NCBI GenBank assembly: GCA_031385445.1
Contig: JANNBM010000018.1
Location: 1 to 64,000 of the forward strand
Direction of reading: 5' to 3'
DNA from: CAIYZT01 sp031385445
GTDB taxonomy: Bacteria > Pseudomonadota > Alphaproteobacteria > Rhodobacterales > Rhodobacteraceae
DNA: 64,000 nucleotides
The notes beneath the pieces are model-generated. The model did no database searches. It was not told the origin of the DNA and saw only the letters and a program-made list of their open reading frames with translations. The translations under genes and the position numbers were made by a program. Below, piece by piece: positions 1 through 7,510 of this stretch. Numbering within the stretch: position 1 is the stretch's first letter; each line of letters opens with the position of its first letter.

Positions 1-727
1 CTGATCGTCGGCCACCGGCGTTTGCCATTGCGCCGCCTGCGCTGGCAGGGGCGGCATCCCGCCCGAGCCATAACTCTGCCCCGGCCCACCCTTCGCGCCA
101 TCCGATCCCTTCGGCGTCGACCAGTTGGTGATGCGCAGCGCCAGCGCTTCCGCCTTGCGGGTAAAATCGCTGTTCCCGGCCGGGTTGTACCGATCCGTTC
201 CGGGATGCAGGCTCATCGGTGTGGGCCAGGATGAAGATGCGGAGCCGCTGGTGCGGCGCGCCGACTTCTGCCGCAGAGAACAGGCCCGCCGCAGGCGTGT
301 AGCCCATGTGCCAAAGCTCTCGCAGGACGGATTCGAGGCCGAGCGTGACATGACCAGCGACGTTTTCGAGAAAGACCCATTCTGGGCTGCACTCGCTGAT
401 GACGCGTGCGACCTCGGGCCAGAGGTGCCGTGGATCGTCGGCACCGCCGCGTTTTCCGGCCGCGCTGAAGGGCTGGCAGGGGTATCCGGCGAGAACGATG
501 TCGAAGGCACCTCGGAAGGGCCGGGCATCGAAACTGCGCAGATCGTCCCAGATCGGGGCCGGGGCGAAGTATCCCGCGCGCTGGGCTGCGAAGAGGACGG
601 TGCGGGGCCAGTCCTCCCACTCGACGAAAGCCCGGGTGTGATAGCCGGGTTCGGCGAGCATGATGCCCAGATCCAAGCCTCCGCCGCCTGCGCAGAGCGA
701 CAATCCGTGCCGGGGACGTGACACCAT
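1..727 (-). CDS. DNA (cytosine-5) methyltransferase, 3' end beyond window
   Basis: The reading frame starts at ATG 727 and runs off the left edge, giving about 242 residues without a stop. Seen in order: the AdoMet-binding motif I (LSLCAGGGGLDLG, residues 9-21), the catalytic motif IV PCQPFSAAG with its nucleophilic cysteine, motif VI ENV, and the motif VIII region QRLRIF. These are the hallmarks of C5-cytosine methyltransferases, which methylate DNA at a short recognition site. The target-recognition domain should follow but is partly or wholly outside the window. It is the last visible gene of a leftward phage-like operon and starts 5 nt after the preceding stop. In islands such orphan enzymes usually protect from host restriction. 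No partner endonuclease is visible. Confidence 0.93.
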   Translation of the reverse strand, partial: MVSRPRHGLSLCAGGGGLDLGIMLAEPGYHTRAFVEWEDWPRTVLFAAQRAGYFAPAPIWDDLRSFDARPFRGAFDIVLAGYPCQPFSAAGKRGGADDPRHLWPEVARVISECSPEWVFLENVAGHVTLGLESVLRELWHMGYTPAAGLFSAAEVGAPHQRLRIFILAHTDEPASRNGSVQPGREQRFYPQGGSAGAAHHQLVDAEGIGWREGWAGAELWLGRDAAPASAGGAMANAGGRRS

Positions 728-732
728 GCCAT

Positions 733-1701
733 TCACCGCACCCCTCGCTGGCGCAGCCGTTCGGGGGTGACGAGGCCACGTGCCAGCATGGCATCACGGA
801 TGGTGTTGCTGATCACGCTCTGGGGCAGATAGCCGTCGGCGTTGACCATCCTGGCGTAGAACGCTGCCTTTTCGTCATCGCTGAGCGGAAGCTTCACCTC
901 GCACTTGCTCTGCCGCTTGGCTTTCTTGCCGCCTTCACCTGCGGCGGCAGCCAGTGCATCGCGCTGCGCGGCACGTTCCATGAACCAGTCGAGGGCTTTG
1001 GGCCCATCGGGCGGATTGGGATGATCACCCCGGCTCTCGGTGGCGACCTCAACGATCCGGTCCTCGGACAGCCCAAGGTCATCCCCCCAGCGGCGGACAT
1101 GCAAGCGTGCTGGCGAGCCTTGCCACCAGCCGGGCAGGGAGGCGTTGGCGGCAAAGCCCAGCGCGCCGAGCAGCTCTGCGAAAAACCGATCAAAATCGGA
1201 ATCTCGCGCTTGCGTATCCTCCTCCTCCTTTACAGGTTTACTTAGGGGTTCTCTTACAAGGTTAATCTCCGGATTCCGGAGATGGCTTTGGGCAAAATCC
1301 GGAGATGGCTTTGCCGAAAATCCGGAGATGGCTCCATGTCCGGAATCCGGAGATGGGTCGGCGTGCTGTTCCGCGTCCGTTCCCGCAAGGCCGTCTCCGG
1401 TTTCCGGAGTTGGCTCTGGTGGAAATCCATCCTCAAACCCCAGGATGTAGCGTGTCGCGAGGCGCTTGTGGGTGTGGGGATCCTGTGCCCGGACCCGGTG
1501 GATCAGGCGCAGTTCCTGCAGTTTGGCGAGGTGATCATTCAGCGCCGAGACCGACATTTCCGCATCGTTGGCCAGCCTCGCCTGCGTCGGGAAGCAGCCG
1601 AAGTCCGGGTTGTGCCGGTCGCAGAGAAACCACAGCACGATCTTGGTGGCAGGCTTCAGCCCGCGCTGCTGGATGGCCCAGACGGTTGCCTTGTGGCTCA
1701 T
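733..1701 (-). CDS. phage/plasmid replication-initiator-like HTH protein
   Basis: 322 residues. The N-terminal 70 residues form a helix-turn-helix of the type found in replication proteins and phage early proteins (FPTQARLANDAEMSVSALND, about residues 37-57). A low-complexity Ser/Pro/Gly/Asp linker (about 100-145) is followed by a charged C-terminal half. The linker is encoded by a DNA iteron array, so the protein sequence there looks repetitive only because the DNA is. That layout (DNA-binding N-terminus, iterons inside the gene, C-terminal helicase-loader contact) is known for lambda O. ATG 1701 overlaps the upstream stop as ATGA, indicating translational coupling. The exact family is not identified; a plain HTH regulator is the alternative. 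Confidence 0.75.
   Translation of the reverse strand: MSHKATVWAIQQRGLKPATKIVLWFLCDRHNPDFGCFPTQARLANDAEMSVSALNDHLAKLQELRLIHRVRAQDPHTHKRLATRYILGFEDGFPPEPTPETGDGLAGTDAEQHADPSPDSGHGAISGFSAKPSPDFAQSHLRNPEINLVREPLSKPVKEEEDTQARDSDFDRFFAELLGALGFAANASLPGWWQGSPARLHVRRWGDDLGLSEDRIVEVATESRGDHPNPPDGPKALDWFMERAAQRDALAAAAGEGGKKAKRQSKCEVKLPLSDDEKAAFYARMVNADGYLPQSVISNTIRDAMLARGLVTPERLRQRGVR
1273..1413. repeat. iteron array inside initiator-like gene (candidate replication origin)
   Basis: Four near-identical direct repeats of WWTCCGGAGATGG start at 1273, 1296, 1319 and 1344, so they are spaced 23, 23 and 25 bp apart. A degenerate fifth copy (TTTCCGGAGTTGG) lies at 1401-1413. Immediately beyond, on the downstream side in gene direction (about 1215-1268), is a stretch richer in A and T than its surroundings. 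Repeats at about two helical turns beside an AT-rich tract, inside an initiator-like gene, match the lambda ori plan. Function as an origin is inferred. Confidence 0.65.
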
Positions 1702-2090
1702 GGCGCCGCCCGTCGAGCCGGGCGGACACGGCTGGTGAAGCCATTGTCGGCCAAGGCCGAAAGCGCGTCATCAACCGATCGGACCAGCGCCCAGCCGAAG
1801 CCCTGTGCCAGCACGCCATCCCGGAACGCCTCCTGATCCGGGCGCAATCGACCCTTGGGTGCCTTCAGTTCCAGAAACAGGATACGCCCATCGCAGATCA
1901 CCATCAGATCGGCAAAACCGGCATGCACGCCCATGCCGACCAGGATCGCCTGACGCTTTGCACCGCGCGGCCCGGATTCTGTCACCTCGTTGGCGCAATG
2001 GTGGATGATGGCGGTGCAGGGCAGGGCAACGCGCAGCGCCTGGACGACAGCGCGCTGCAGATCGGCCTCAGGGGTGTGGCGGCGGGTCAT
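1698..2090 (-). CDS. VRR-NUC domain nuclease
   Basis: 130 residues, all spanned by a VRR-NUC fold (PD-(D/E)XK superfamily). The metal-binding core GFADLMVICDGRILFLELKAPKGRL (shown as GFADLM, then LFLELKAPKG) supplies D at about 61 and E-x-K at about 74-76, and a conserved Q follows in RPDQ. Such stand-alone nucleases are common in phage replication modules and cut branched or gapped DNA. The start overlaps the upstream stop (2087-2090) and the stop overlaps the initiator-like gene start (1698-1701), so all three are translationally coupled. Length is typical for phage-encoded members. Confidence 0.9.
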   Translation of the reverse strand: MTRRHTPEADLQRAVVQALRVALPCTAIIHHCANEVTESGPRGAKRQAILVGMGVHAGFADLMVICDGRILFLELKAPKGRLRPDQEAFRDGVLAQGFGWALVRSVDDALSALADNGFTSRVRPARRAAP

Positions 2091-2332
2091 CGCGCCACCC
2101 CGTCGTTCTGATCCCGGCGCTGGGCGTGACGGATTGGTTGCCGTGCATCGACAACGACCAACAGCAGACCCGCGTCCTTGCGTTCGGCTGCAGTTTCGCC
2201 ATGGGCGACGAGGACATTGCAGGCGAGCCGGATCAGGTGATCGCTGTGATGCGCGAGATCAGCGATGACGGCGCGTGCCTCGGCGACACGATCAGCGGGC
2301 CAATTGTTTGCGCGGCGGTTCGAATTCCTCAT
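2087..2332 (-). CDS. small hypothetical protein of island early operon
   Basis: 81 residues, rich in Arg, Ala and His, mostly predicted helical (AEARAVIADLAHHSDHLIRL). I do not recognise a family. The support for a real gene is positional: it overlaps its neighbours by 4 nt on each side (ATGA at 2329-2332 and 2087-2090) within the operon of excisionase-like, nuclease, initiator and methyltransferase genes. A DNA-binding or accessory replication role would fit but nothing in the sequence demonstrates it. Confidence 0.6.
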   Translation of the reverse strand: MRNSNRRANNWPADRVAEARAVIADLAHHSDHLIRLACNVLVAHGETAAERKDAGLLLVVVDARQPIRHAQRRDQNDGVAR

Positions 2333-2577
2333 GACCGCCCCCGCGTCTTGCGCACCGGGTGGACCTGTTCCTGAGCGCGGATCCAGTCTTGGACCGATGC
2401 ACGCCGGTACAGCATTTTACGCCCTATGGGTGTGCAAGGCGGGCCGAGGCGGCGAACCTCCCACCTGGCGAGTGTGTCGGGCGTCACACCCAATTCCTGC
2501 GCCAATTGGTCCCGGCTGATCCAGTCGGCCAGGAGGTTCAGCGGCTCGGACGCTGACTCCGGTTTTTGTTCTGTCAT
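2329..2577 (-). CDS. HTH excisionase/AlpA-like DNA-binding protein
   Basis: 82 residues with a winged-helix HTH of the excisionase/MerR class: ISRDQLAQELGVTPDTLARW (residues 19-38) is the helix-turn-helix, and GRKMLYRRASVQDWI is the wing with the usual arginine-tyrosine pattern. Proteins of this size act as recombination directionality factors or as AlpA-type activators of integrase genes. A GGAG box 6 nt upstream of ATG 2577 supports the start. It is the first gene of the leftward operon and its promoter must lie in 2578-2900. Confidence 0.8.
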   Translation of the reverse strand: MTEQKPESASEPLNLLADWISRDQLAQELGVTPDTLARWEVRRLGPPCTPIGRKMLYRRASVQDWIRAQEQVHPVRKTRGRS

Positions 2578-2638
2578 TGGCTGCTCCGTTTGGCTGGTCC
2601 CCCCTGACGGGGGGCAGGTTCAGCGAAGCAGATCGCAG

Positions 2639-2690
2639 GGGGCGGAATACAGGCGGAGGGTGGAATTGAAACCTGACTTCCAATTCCACC
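2639..2690. repeat. structured repeat, copy A (conserved 20-mer plus hairpin)
   Basis: The 20-mer GGGGCGGAATACAGGCGGAG (2639-2658) is followed directly by a 9-bp perfect hairpin: GGTGGAATT (2659-2667), a 14-nt loop, and AATTCCACC (2682-2690). The same 20-mer and hairpin geometry recurs at 4482-4533 with a different but still perfectly paired stem. After this copy the plus strand reads CCTTGTTTTGTTGG, so it could also act as a terminator. Confidence 0.8.
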
Positions 2691-3198
2691 CCTTGTTTTG
2701 TTGGAGTTTCTGAGGTCATCGGCTTTCGGCGATGCCCGAACCGCCGTCGCGTTAACCCCTATGAATGGCCGAATGCGCCGACGATCACAGGTCGTGGCGA
2801 ACCTTTCTGCCTGCCACGTTGCATCGACGGGAATTAGCGGTTGTTTAGCCGGATTTGGGCGGTGCGGAATGGCCGGAACAGGCGTTTCCGGTCGGGTTTC
2901 GGCGACGTTCGGCGTTGTCCACAGAAACCCGCAGGGCGACGATCAAAGCCCTAGGGATTGGTGTTGCAGACTCTCCCTGCGGCTGCGTAAACTTACCGAG
3001 AGCAGTCCAAAAGAATCGAAAAAAGACGAATGCCGGATGCCTGCACCCAAACAGGGGCAGCTCTGGCCAACAGGCAGTTTTCCTCGAAGACGTGTTCTGC
3101 ACCCTGTCTTGCCCACGTGCTTGGCACGGCGGGTCTTTTGTAACCCGCATGCTGACGGCTTTGGCCGCTGGATGCTGCATGTCTGATTGGAGTTGAAA
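2691..3198. other. divergent intergenic region of the island
   Basis: No coding frame here looks real; the open frames on either strand lack family resemblance and conflict with each other. The region separates the leftward early operon from the rightward gene at 3199, so it must carry divergent promoters. A 19-bp inverted repeat, CCGGAA-N7-TTCCGG (2873-2891), is the best operator candidate and shares the CCGGA core with the iterons. No phage repressor gene is visible. Confidence 0.4.
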
Positions 3199-3804
3199 AT
3201 GCCGTTGCCGCCTGTCGCGTTCTATTCGATCTACGAGATTTCTGCGCGATGGGGGTGCCCTGCGGCTGATGTCGCGGGCTGGGCTGTCGAGGGGCACCTG
3301 CAGGTGCTGGCAGGAATTTCTCCCATCAGCTGCGGCGACGAGATCATCGCTGGCCTGGTCGAGGTTCCGATTGCGGAACTTATGCCAATGTTCCGCAGGT
3401 ATGGCCCCAGCGATGACCAATGCCGGTTGAAGCGGGTCAAACTGCCCGGCAGCAAGGTCTGGCTGAAGGTGACCGAACCGGCCGATGGTTTGCCTATCCG
3501 GTCGACGGACCTGCTGCTGGCGGCAGGTCCACTGCAGGCGTTTGAAGAAGAACGCGAATTGCTGCGGCGACCGGCCAACAACATCGGCGCCAATGCGCGG
3601 TATGACTGGGAGGGCATGTACGCGTGGCTCTTCTGGCACGCCCACCAGAACGGCGTGCCCGCGACCCAATCAGCGCTGATCGCCTTGGTGCAGGGGTGGT
3701 TTGTACAAAATTCGAGGAAGGGCGAGGTGCCGGATGAAAGCACTATCCGCAAACGGCTGGCTCCCCTATGGCGCAAGTTGCGCGGTGAGGAACCGGGCGA
3801 TTGA
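3199..3804 (+). CDS. island-associated hypothetical protein
   Basis: 201 residues. Start ATG 3199 is chosen over the in-frame TTG 3187 because GGAG at 3189-3192 lies 6 nt upstream. The N-terminus (YSIYEISARWGCPAADVAGW, residues 8-27) looks like a degenerate HTH. The C-terminus (PDESTIRKRLAPLWRKLRGE) is a basic helix seen at the end of island and phage proteins of this type that choose between DNA sites. I do not recognise a characterised family. It is convergent with the integrase relic, whose stop lies next to its own (3804/3805). Confidence 0.72.
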   Translation: MPLPPVAFYSIYEISARWGCPAADVAGWAVEGHLQVLAGISPISCGDEIIAGLVEVPIAELMPMFRRYGPSDDQCRLKRVKLPGSKVWLKVTEPADGLPIRSTDLLLAAGPLQAFEEERELLRRPANNIGANARYDWEGMYAWLFWHAHQNGVPATQSALIALVQGWFVQNSRKGEVPDESTIRKRLAPLWRKLRGEEPGD

Positions 3805-4412
3805 TCAGGCCGATTTTGGCAGGGCTACACCATCCTGATCGGCGTCGTGTACCAGTCGCGGACGCGGGCGCAGGAGGCCGGCCACCTTGTCGACCCCCGC
3901 CCGCAGGGGCGAATCCATCAGGTGGGCGTAGCGCTGCGTGGTCTGCATCTGACTGTGGCCCAGAAGCTTGCCGATCATTTCCAGCGAGGCACCACCGCTG
4001 ACCAGCAGGGAAGCAAAGGTGTGGCGCAGGTCGTGAATATGCAGATCAGGCAGATCAGCGTCCTTTTGCACCTTGGCCCAGAACCGGCGGATTTCCCGCA
4101 CCGGCTGGCCGACGGTTTCGCCGGGGAACAGCCACGGATTGCCCTTTGGGACGACCAGCTGACGCTGGCGTACGATGGCCACTACCTCCTGCGAGATCGG
4201 GACGCGGTGGATCTTGCGCTGCTTGGTGGTCGAGGCGGGTTTGGACCAGACGACATAATCGAGGTTGAACTGTTCGAACCGCGCCGTCCGCACCTCGCCC
4301 ACCTGGGCACCAGTGAGCATGCAGATGCGGATGATCGACGCCGCGCGCTGATCCCCGGCTTCGGCTCCGCGTCCCGCAGGACTTTCTCATTCAGTTTCAG
4401 TCGGTTGACCAT
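3805..4412 (-). pseudogene. tyrosine recombinase (integrase), internally deleted
   Basis: The catalytic C-terminal domain is complete: the first Arg in EVRTARFEQF, Lys in KQRKIHRVPIS, the box HDLRHTFAS, LLGH and the nucleophile in TTQRYAHL. The N-terminus is present too, from ATG 4412 (MVNRLKLNEKVLRDAEPKPG), which is the usual start of DUF4102-type integrases. The two parts lie in different frames and join at about 4355-4375. The arm-binding remainder and the SAM-like core-binding domain, about 190 residues in the family, are missing. In the catalytic frame a TGA stop precedes the joined sequence. The enzyme should be inactive, so the island is probably fixed unless another integrase acts on it. 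Confidence 0.88.
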
Positions 4413-4481
4413 GTGTCCGGACTCCTTGCCACCCGACACAGGCGTAGACCCGCGCGGATATCAAGTCAGAGCACAGTCGAA

Positions 4482-4533
4482 GGGGCGGAATACAGGCGGA
4501 GACCGGAATTGAAGTGGGGTGGGCAATTCCGGT
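4482..4533. repeat. structured repeat, copy B (covaries with copy A)
   Basis: The 20-mer identical to copy A (4482-4501) is followed by the stem ACCGGAATT (4502-4510), a 14-nt loop and AATTCCGGT (4525-4533). The inner six pairs equal copy A. The outer three pairs differ by compensatory changes: G-C to A-T, G-C to C-G, and T-A to C-G. The loop has the same length but shares only its first three bases (GAA). This copy lies just upstream of the integrase start. Confidence 0.8.
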
Positions 4534-5252
4534 CAATAAGATCAGGGGGTTATTTGACATTGAAGGCTGTTCCTGTTCGGGGTGGGTCGGTAAAAATGAA
4601 GATCAAGGAAGCTGTGCTGGATGATCTGCGTTAGATGGTTATTGCAGTCCTGCAGAAGAATGGCGCGCCCACCGAGGGCGGCATGTTGCGATGGCCTTGC
4701 CCAGATAGCAGGCATTTTCCCGGGCCTCACCGCAGACTTCTCGGCATCGATCCTCAGATCGACTTGAACAGCCAAATCGCAACCGCATGAACTGAAGGGT
4801 TCCACTCCGTTAGCGTAACTTCTTTGCGGGTCACGAAATGTGGGTAAGTGACCTTGCATTTTCCGAGCCGAAAACGCGACACGAAGCTATCGAATCACTT
4901 TGTCAGCCCACGTCATGTCCCAACCTGTGTTTACCAAAAACAATGCTAGGATCTTCCGAATGGTTGGACCTTGAGGTGGTGTTGCTCGGAAGCCTACATG
5001 TTGAAGCCCAGGGACTGGCGCCCACAACGGTTAGCATTTGGGGTTGCGCCCAGCCCCAAGGTGTGAGTAAGATTCGAACGCGAGCTGGGAGCAACAAGTG
5101 GTGTCAACCATGAAAAAGGCTTTGCATTCGGGATTTTTTGACGTAGTAGGGCGACTTAGAGACGCTCCGCGCTGCCTTGAGGGTGGCGCGGCCTGTCTGG
5201 CCTTGTCGGCCTGCACACTGATGGTAGAGGGCCGAGGCTAATCGGTGTAGCA
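4534..5252. other. island stretch without recognisable gene
   Basis: About 720 nt in which no frame shows family resemblance, a good ribosome binding site or codon use matching the neighbours. Base composition is closer to 50 percent GC than the flanking chromosome. The open frames on both strands are short and overlap each other. It may hold the promoter of the cargo genes at 5425-7155, but I see no clear sigma-70 box. Confidence 0.4.
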
Positions 5253-5474
5253 ATGATACGCAAGTTCCTTAGAGACACAATGTTTGCCATATCTGAGGCA
5301 CCTATTTCGCGCCATCGGCGAAAGCGCGAGTTGGTGTGTGATCAGGCAGGCATTGTGCGCGATAGCGTAAAAAATGCGGATGGAGATCGCGCGAAAGGCG
5401 TGATGTCTTCACTTAGTCGCGGCAGTGTTCTTCTCCAACTTGAGAAAGTGTACTCAGGTGGGCGAGGAAATTAG
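5253..5474 (+). CDS. possible small hypothetical protein
   Basis: 73 residues from ATG 5253, rich in Arg, Ser and Asp, with no recognisable domain and no strong ribosome binding site. It overlaps the start of the following membrane-protein gene if that begins at GTG 5425. It could be a short leader gene coupled to its neighbour or simply an open frame by chance. Listed because the frame leads directly into the two cargo genes. Confidence 0.25.
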   Translation: MIRKFLRDTMFAISEAPISRHRRKRELVCDQAGIVRDSVKNADGDRAKGVMSSLSRGSVLLQLEKVYSGGRGN

Positions 5475-6114
5475 TGACAACGCACCAAAAGCCAGCCGAC
5501 CTACATTGTCATCAGATCAGCAGACCAAAATCGATGGTCTGCTGGCTCGCTGGAACTACGTTCAAGGTCGGCTTAAGCGCGCCGAACAAATAAGCCAATT
5601 TGCGGTCGTGCCCGCGATAAATGAGTTGCGCTATGCAGGTCGCATGCTTGTTGCGGCGCTTGCCAATGCCCAGCCAAACGAAGCAAATGGCGTTCCGAGT
5701 GTCGATGACGCAATCGTCATAGCTGGCCAGTACATAACCAATGCCGAGCATGACATTTCGGATGCACTAATTTACTTCTTTCAAAAAAAGGCGGACGATT
5801 TTAACCAGAGGTTTGGTGCGGGAGCCATTAGAAAAGAATACACAAAATACGGAGAAATGCTATCGAATTTGAAGAGCGCTCGTGCTTTGGTTATTGCGTC
5901 GCGCGCCGACATATCGAGGCGCACGGAGAACTATAAGAAGCTAATTGAGATAACGGATAAAGTTATCGACGAATATTTCGCTTTTATTGATGGAGAGGTT
6001 TTGTTTGCTCTTGAGGTTGAGCATTTCAAAGCAAGAGTGCGAATGTGGAAGCAAATCGCTGCGGTTGTGACGATTTGGGCGATAGTCGCGACCTTAATTT
6101 CTTTCATATATTAG
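5425..6114 (+). CDS. tail-anchored helical membrane protein, cargo gene 1
   Basis: About 229 residues from GTG 5425; GTG 5458 is in frame and gives 218. The bulk is charged and predicted helical, with likely coiled-coil stretches (QTKIDGLLARWNYVQGRLKR, and again around SARALVIASRADISRRTENY). One hydrophobic segment at the extreme C-terminus (IAAVVTIWAIVATLISFIY) ends the protein, so the body should face the cytoplasm. No family is recognised. It lies 12 nt upstream of a DUF2235 hydrolase gene, same strand, in an island of lower GC than the chromosome. A sensor, anchor or immunity partner of that hydrolase is the natural reading, but that is inference. Confidence 0.7.
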   Translation: MFFSNLRKCTQVGEEISDNAPKASRPTLSSDQQTKIDGLLARWNYVQGRLKRAEQISQFAVVPAINELRYAGRMLVAALANAQPNEANGVPSVDDAIVIAGQYITNAEHDISDALIYFFQKKADDFNQRFGAGAIRKEYTKYGEMLSNLKSARALVIASRADISRRTENYKKLIEITDKVIDEYFAFIDGEVLFALEVEHFKARVRMWKQIAAVVTIWAIVATLISFIY

Positions 6115-6126
6115 GGCTTTTAGATT

Positions 6127-7155
6127 GTGCGTCACGTATTCGTTTTTGTCGATGGCACTGGTTGTACACTAGAAACCAAAACAAATATTGGATCGGCATA
6201 CGCCCTTATTGCAGATAGCGACACGCACAGTCGATACTATCAAACCGGGATTGGCGCGCTTTCTCGAACGCGCTTGTTCGACAATATTCTTGCTCCAAAC
6301 GTGGACCTGAAGGTGATAGAGGCCTATCAAGCACTGCTTGCCTTGAACCTGTCCTCAGAGGATCAGATTTTTATTTTCGGGTACTCGCGTGGTGCGGTCG
6401 TGGCAAGAAGGCTCGCAATGTGCGTTGCCTCTAAAGAGCGTCTCATTCAACTATCGTTAAGGGGACTTGACCTTGATCGGTCTGTCCGCGCCCGAGTAAG
6501 TTTCTTGTGCCTGTTTGACCCCGTGATTGGCTGGCCCCGCGTCTACGGATCGAAAGTACCAGATCACGACGCCATAATGGAAATCAAGATTGGATCATAT
6601 CTCGAATTGATAGCGCTGGAAGAGGTGAGATTGACATTCCCTTCTGATAGCTATTTTGCATCTCCAACCACTAGGCGAAGAATTGCAACGTTGTCCTCTA
6701 CTAGCCGGGCAGACACAACGGAAGATCGCGAGAACACCCAGCTGGAGCTTATGCTCATGAAGACCCGGAAATCAGTTTGGTTTCCTGGTACGCACGCCGA
6801 TGTTGGTGGACATGGGCAGGATAAGAAGATTGGCGCCCACGCTCTCGCAACTTCGCTAGAGGAACTTTTTTGTTTGCTGCCAACCAATGTCGAGAGATCA
6901 GCATTCAACGCAAGTCAACTGAAAGCGATTTTGGATGTTTGTTCCAGCGATGAAAGAAGCCAACCTCGACGGCCGAACATGCTGGCCAGTTTATGGCGAA
7001 GACTGGTTGGCTTACCCCTTAGGAGAGTTCCGAAAAATCGCAAACTGGTGCAGCATCTCATCCATCAAACATGCGTTGAGCTTGGGAACGACAAACATCT
7101 TGACCAGTATCCTCAATATCCAAACTACACGACTCTTGCATCGGACCCAAGCTGA
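6127..7155 (+). CDS. DUF2235-family alpha/beta hydrolase, cargo gene 2
   Basis: 342 residues from GTG 6127. Seen: N-terminal strand VFVFVDGTG (residues 4-12), the nucleophile elbow IFGYSRGAVVARRLA (GxSxG type, Ser at about 94), LCLFDPV (acidic region) and WFPGTHADVGGHG (catalytic His at about 225). These define DUF2235, the family that includes Tle1 phospholipase effectors of type VI secretion. There is no signal peptide and no secretion gene nearby, so a cytoplasmic or membrane-proximal lipase is likely. Paired with the tail-anchored protein just upstream, it could be a membrane-attacking abortive-infection module. That role is inferred. Confidence 0.82.
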   Translation: MRHVFVFVDGTGCTLETKTNIGSAYALIADSDTHSRYYQTGIGALSRTRLFDNILAPNVDLKVIEAYQALLALNLSSEDQIFIFGYSRGAVVARRLAMCVASKERLIQLSLRGLDLDRSVRARVSFLCLFDPVIGWPRVYGSKVPDHDAIMEIKIGSYLELIALEEVRLTFPSDSYFASPTTRRRIATLSSTSRADTTEDRENTQLELMLMKTRKSVWFPGTHADVGGHGQDKKIGAHALATSLEELFCLLPTNVERSAFNASQLKAILDVCSSDERSQPRRPNMLASLWRRLVGLPLRRVPKNRKLVQHLIHQTCVELGNDKHLDQYPQYPNYTTLASDPS

Positions 7156-7510
7156 GATGGCGTTTACGAGGGACTTGATCCCCCGACCATTGCTTGCGAC
7201 GCAATAGCTCAACTGTCCGTTCCAGTGCACGTCGAAGATTGTTCAAACCAAATGATGAAGGCCCTGAATTTGTTGGGCCCGCGGGGCAAACGTCTGCGCG
7301 ACGGACTTAGTAGTGAGGCTGAACGATGCCGATGTCATACGCAAAGTCTTGTCAACGCCTGGTCAACCGTCGAATGCGGTCTTGAGCGCTTTGGGAGCCG
7401 ATGATCCACAGAGAAACAAGGCCAAAGTATGCGAAATCAGTCCTTAATATCAGTAGGTTGCTGCGTAAGTGCCTGAAAAGAATCGATTTGCCATTTTTGT
7501 TGAGTTACGA
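7156..7510. other. intergenic end of island, no gene seen
   Basis: About 355 nt after the hydrolase gene. No frame of convincing length or codon use is present on either strand and no transposon end is recognised. It links the cargo genes to the tRNA fragment. Confidence 0.4.

Noticed and set aside
1273..1413. Reading the iteron array as a CRISPR array.
   Set aside because: The repeat unit is 13 bp with 10-12 bp between units, lies inside a gene and has no spacers or cas genes.
733..2111. Long plus-strand frames across the initiator and nuclease genes (for example 1305-2111).
   Set aside because: They are shadows of recognisable minus-strand genes with conserved motifs.
2845..3669. A 274-codon frame on the minus strand across the intergenic region and the gene at 3199-3804.
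   Set aside because: It lies opposite a better-supported gene and shows no family resemblance; its length is a by-product of the GC content.
5425..7155. Type VI secretion effector and immunity pair.
   Set aside because: The DUF2235 protein matches the Tle1 superfamily, but no VgrG, PAAR or adaptor gene is nearby and the partner is not a typical periplasmic immunity lipoprotein. A defence role is kept as the leading hypothesis only.
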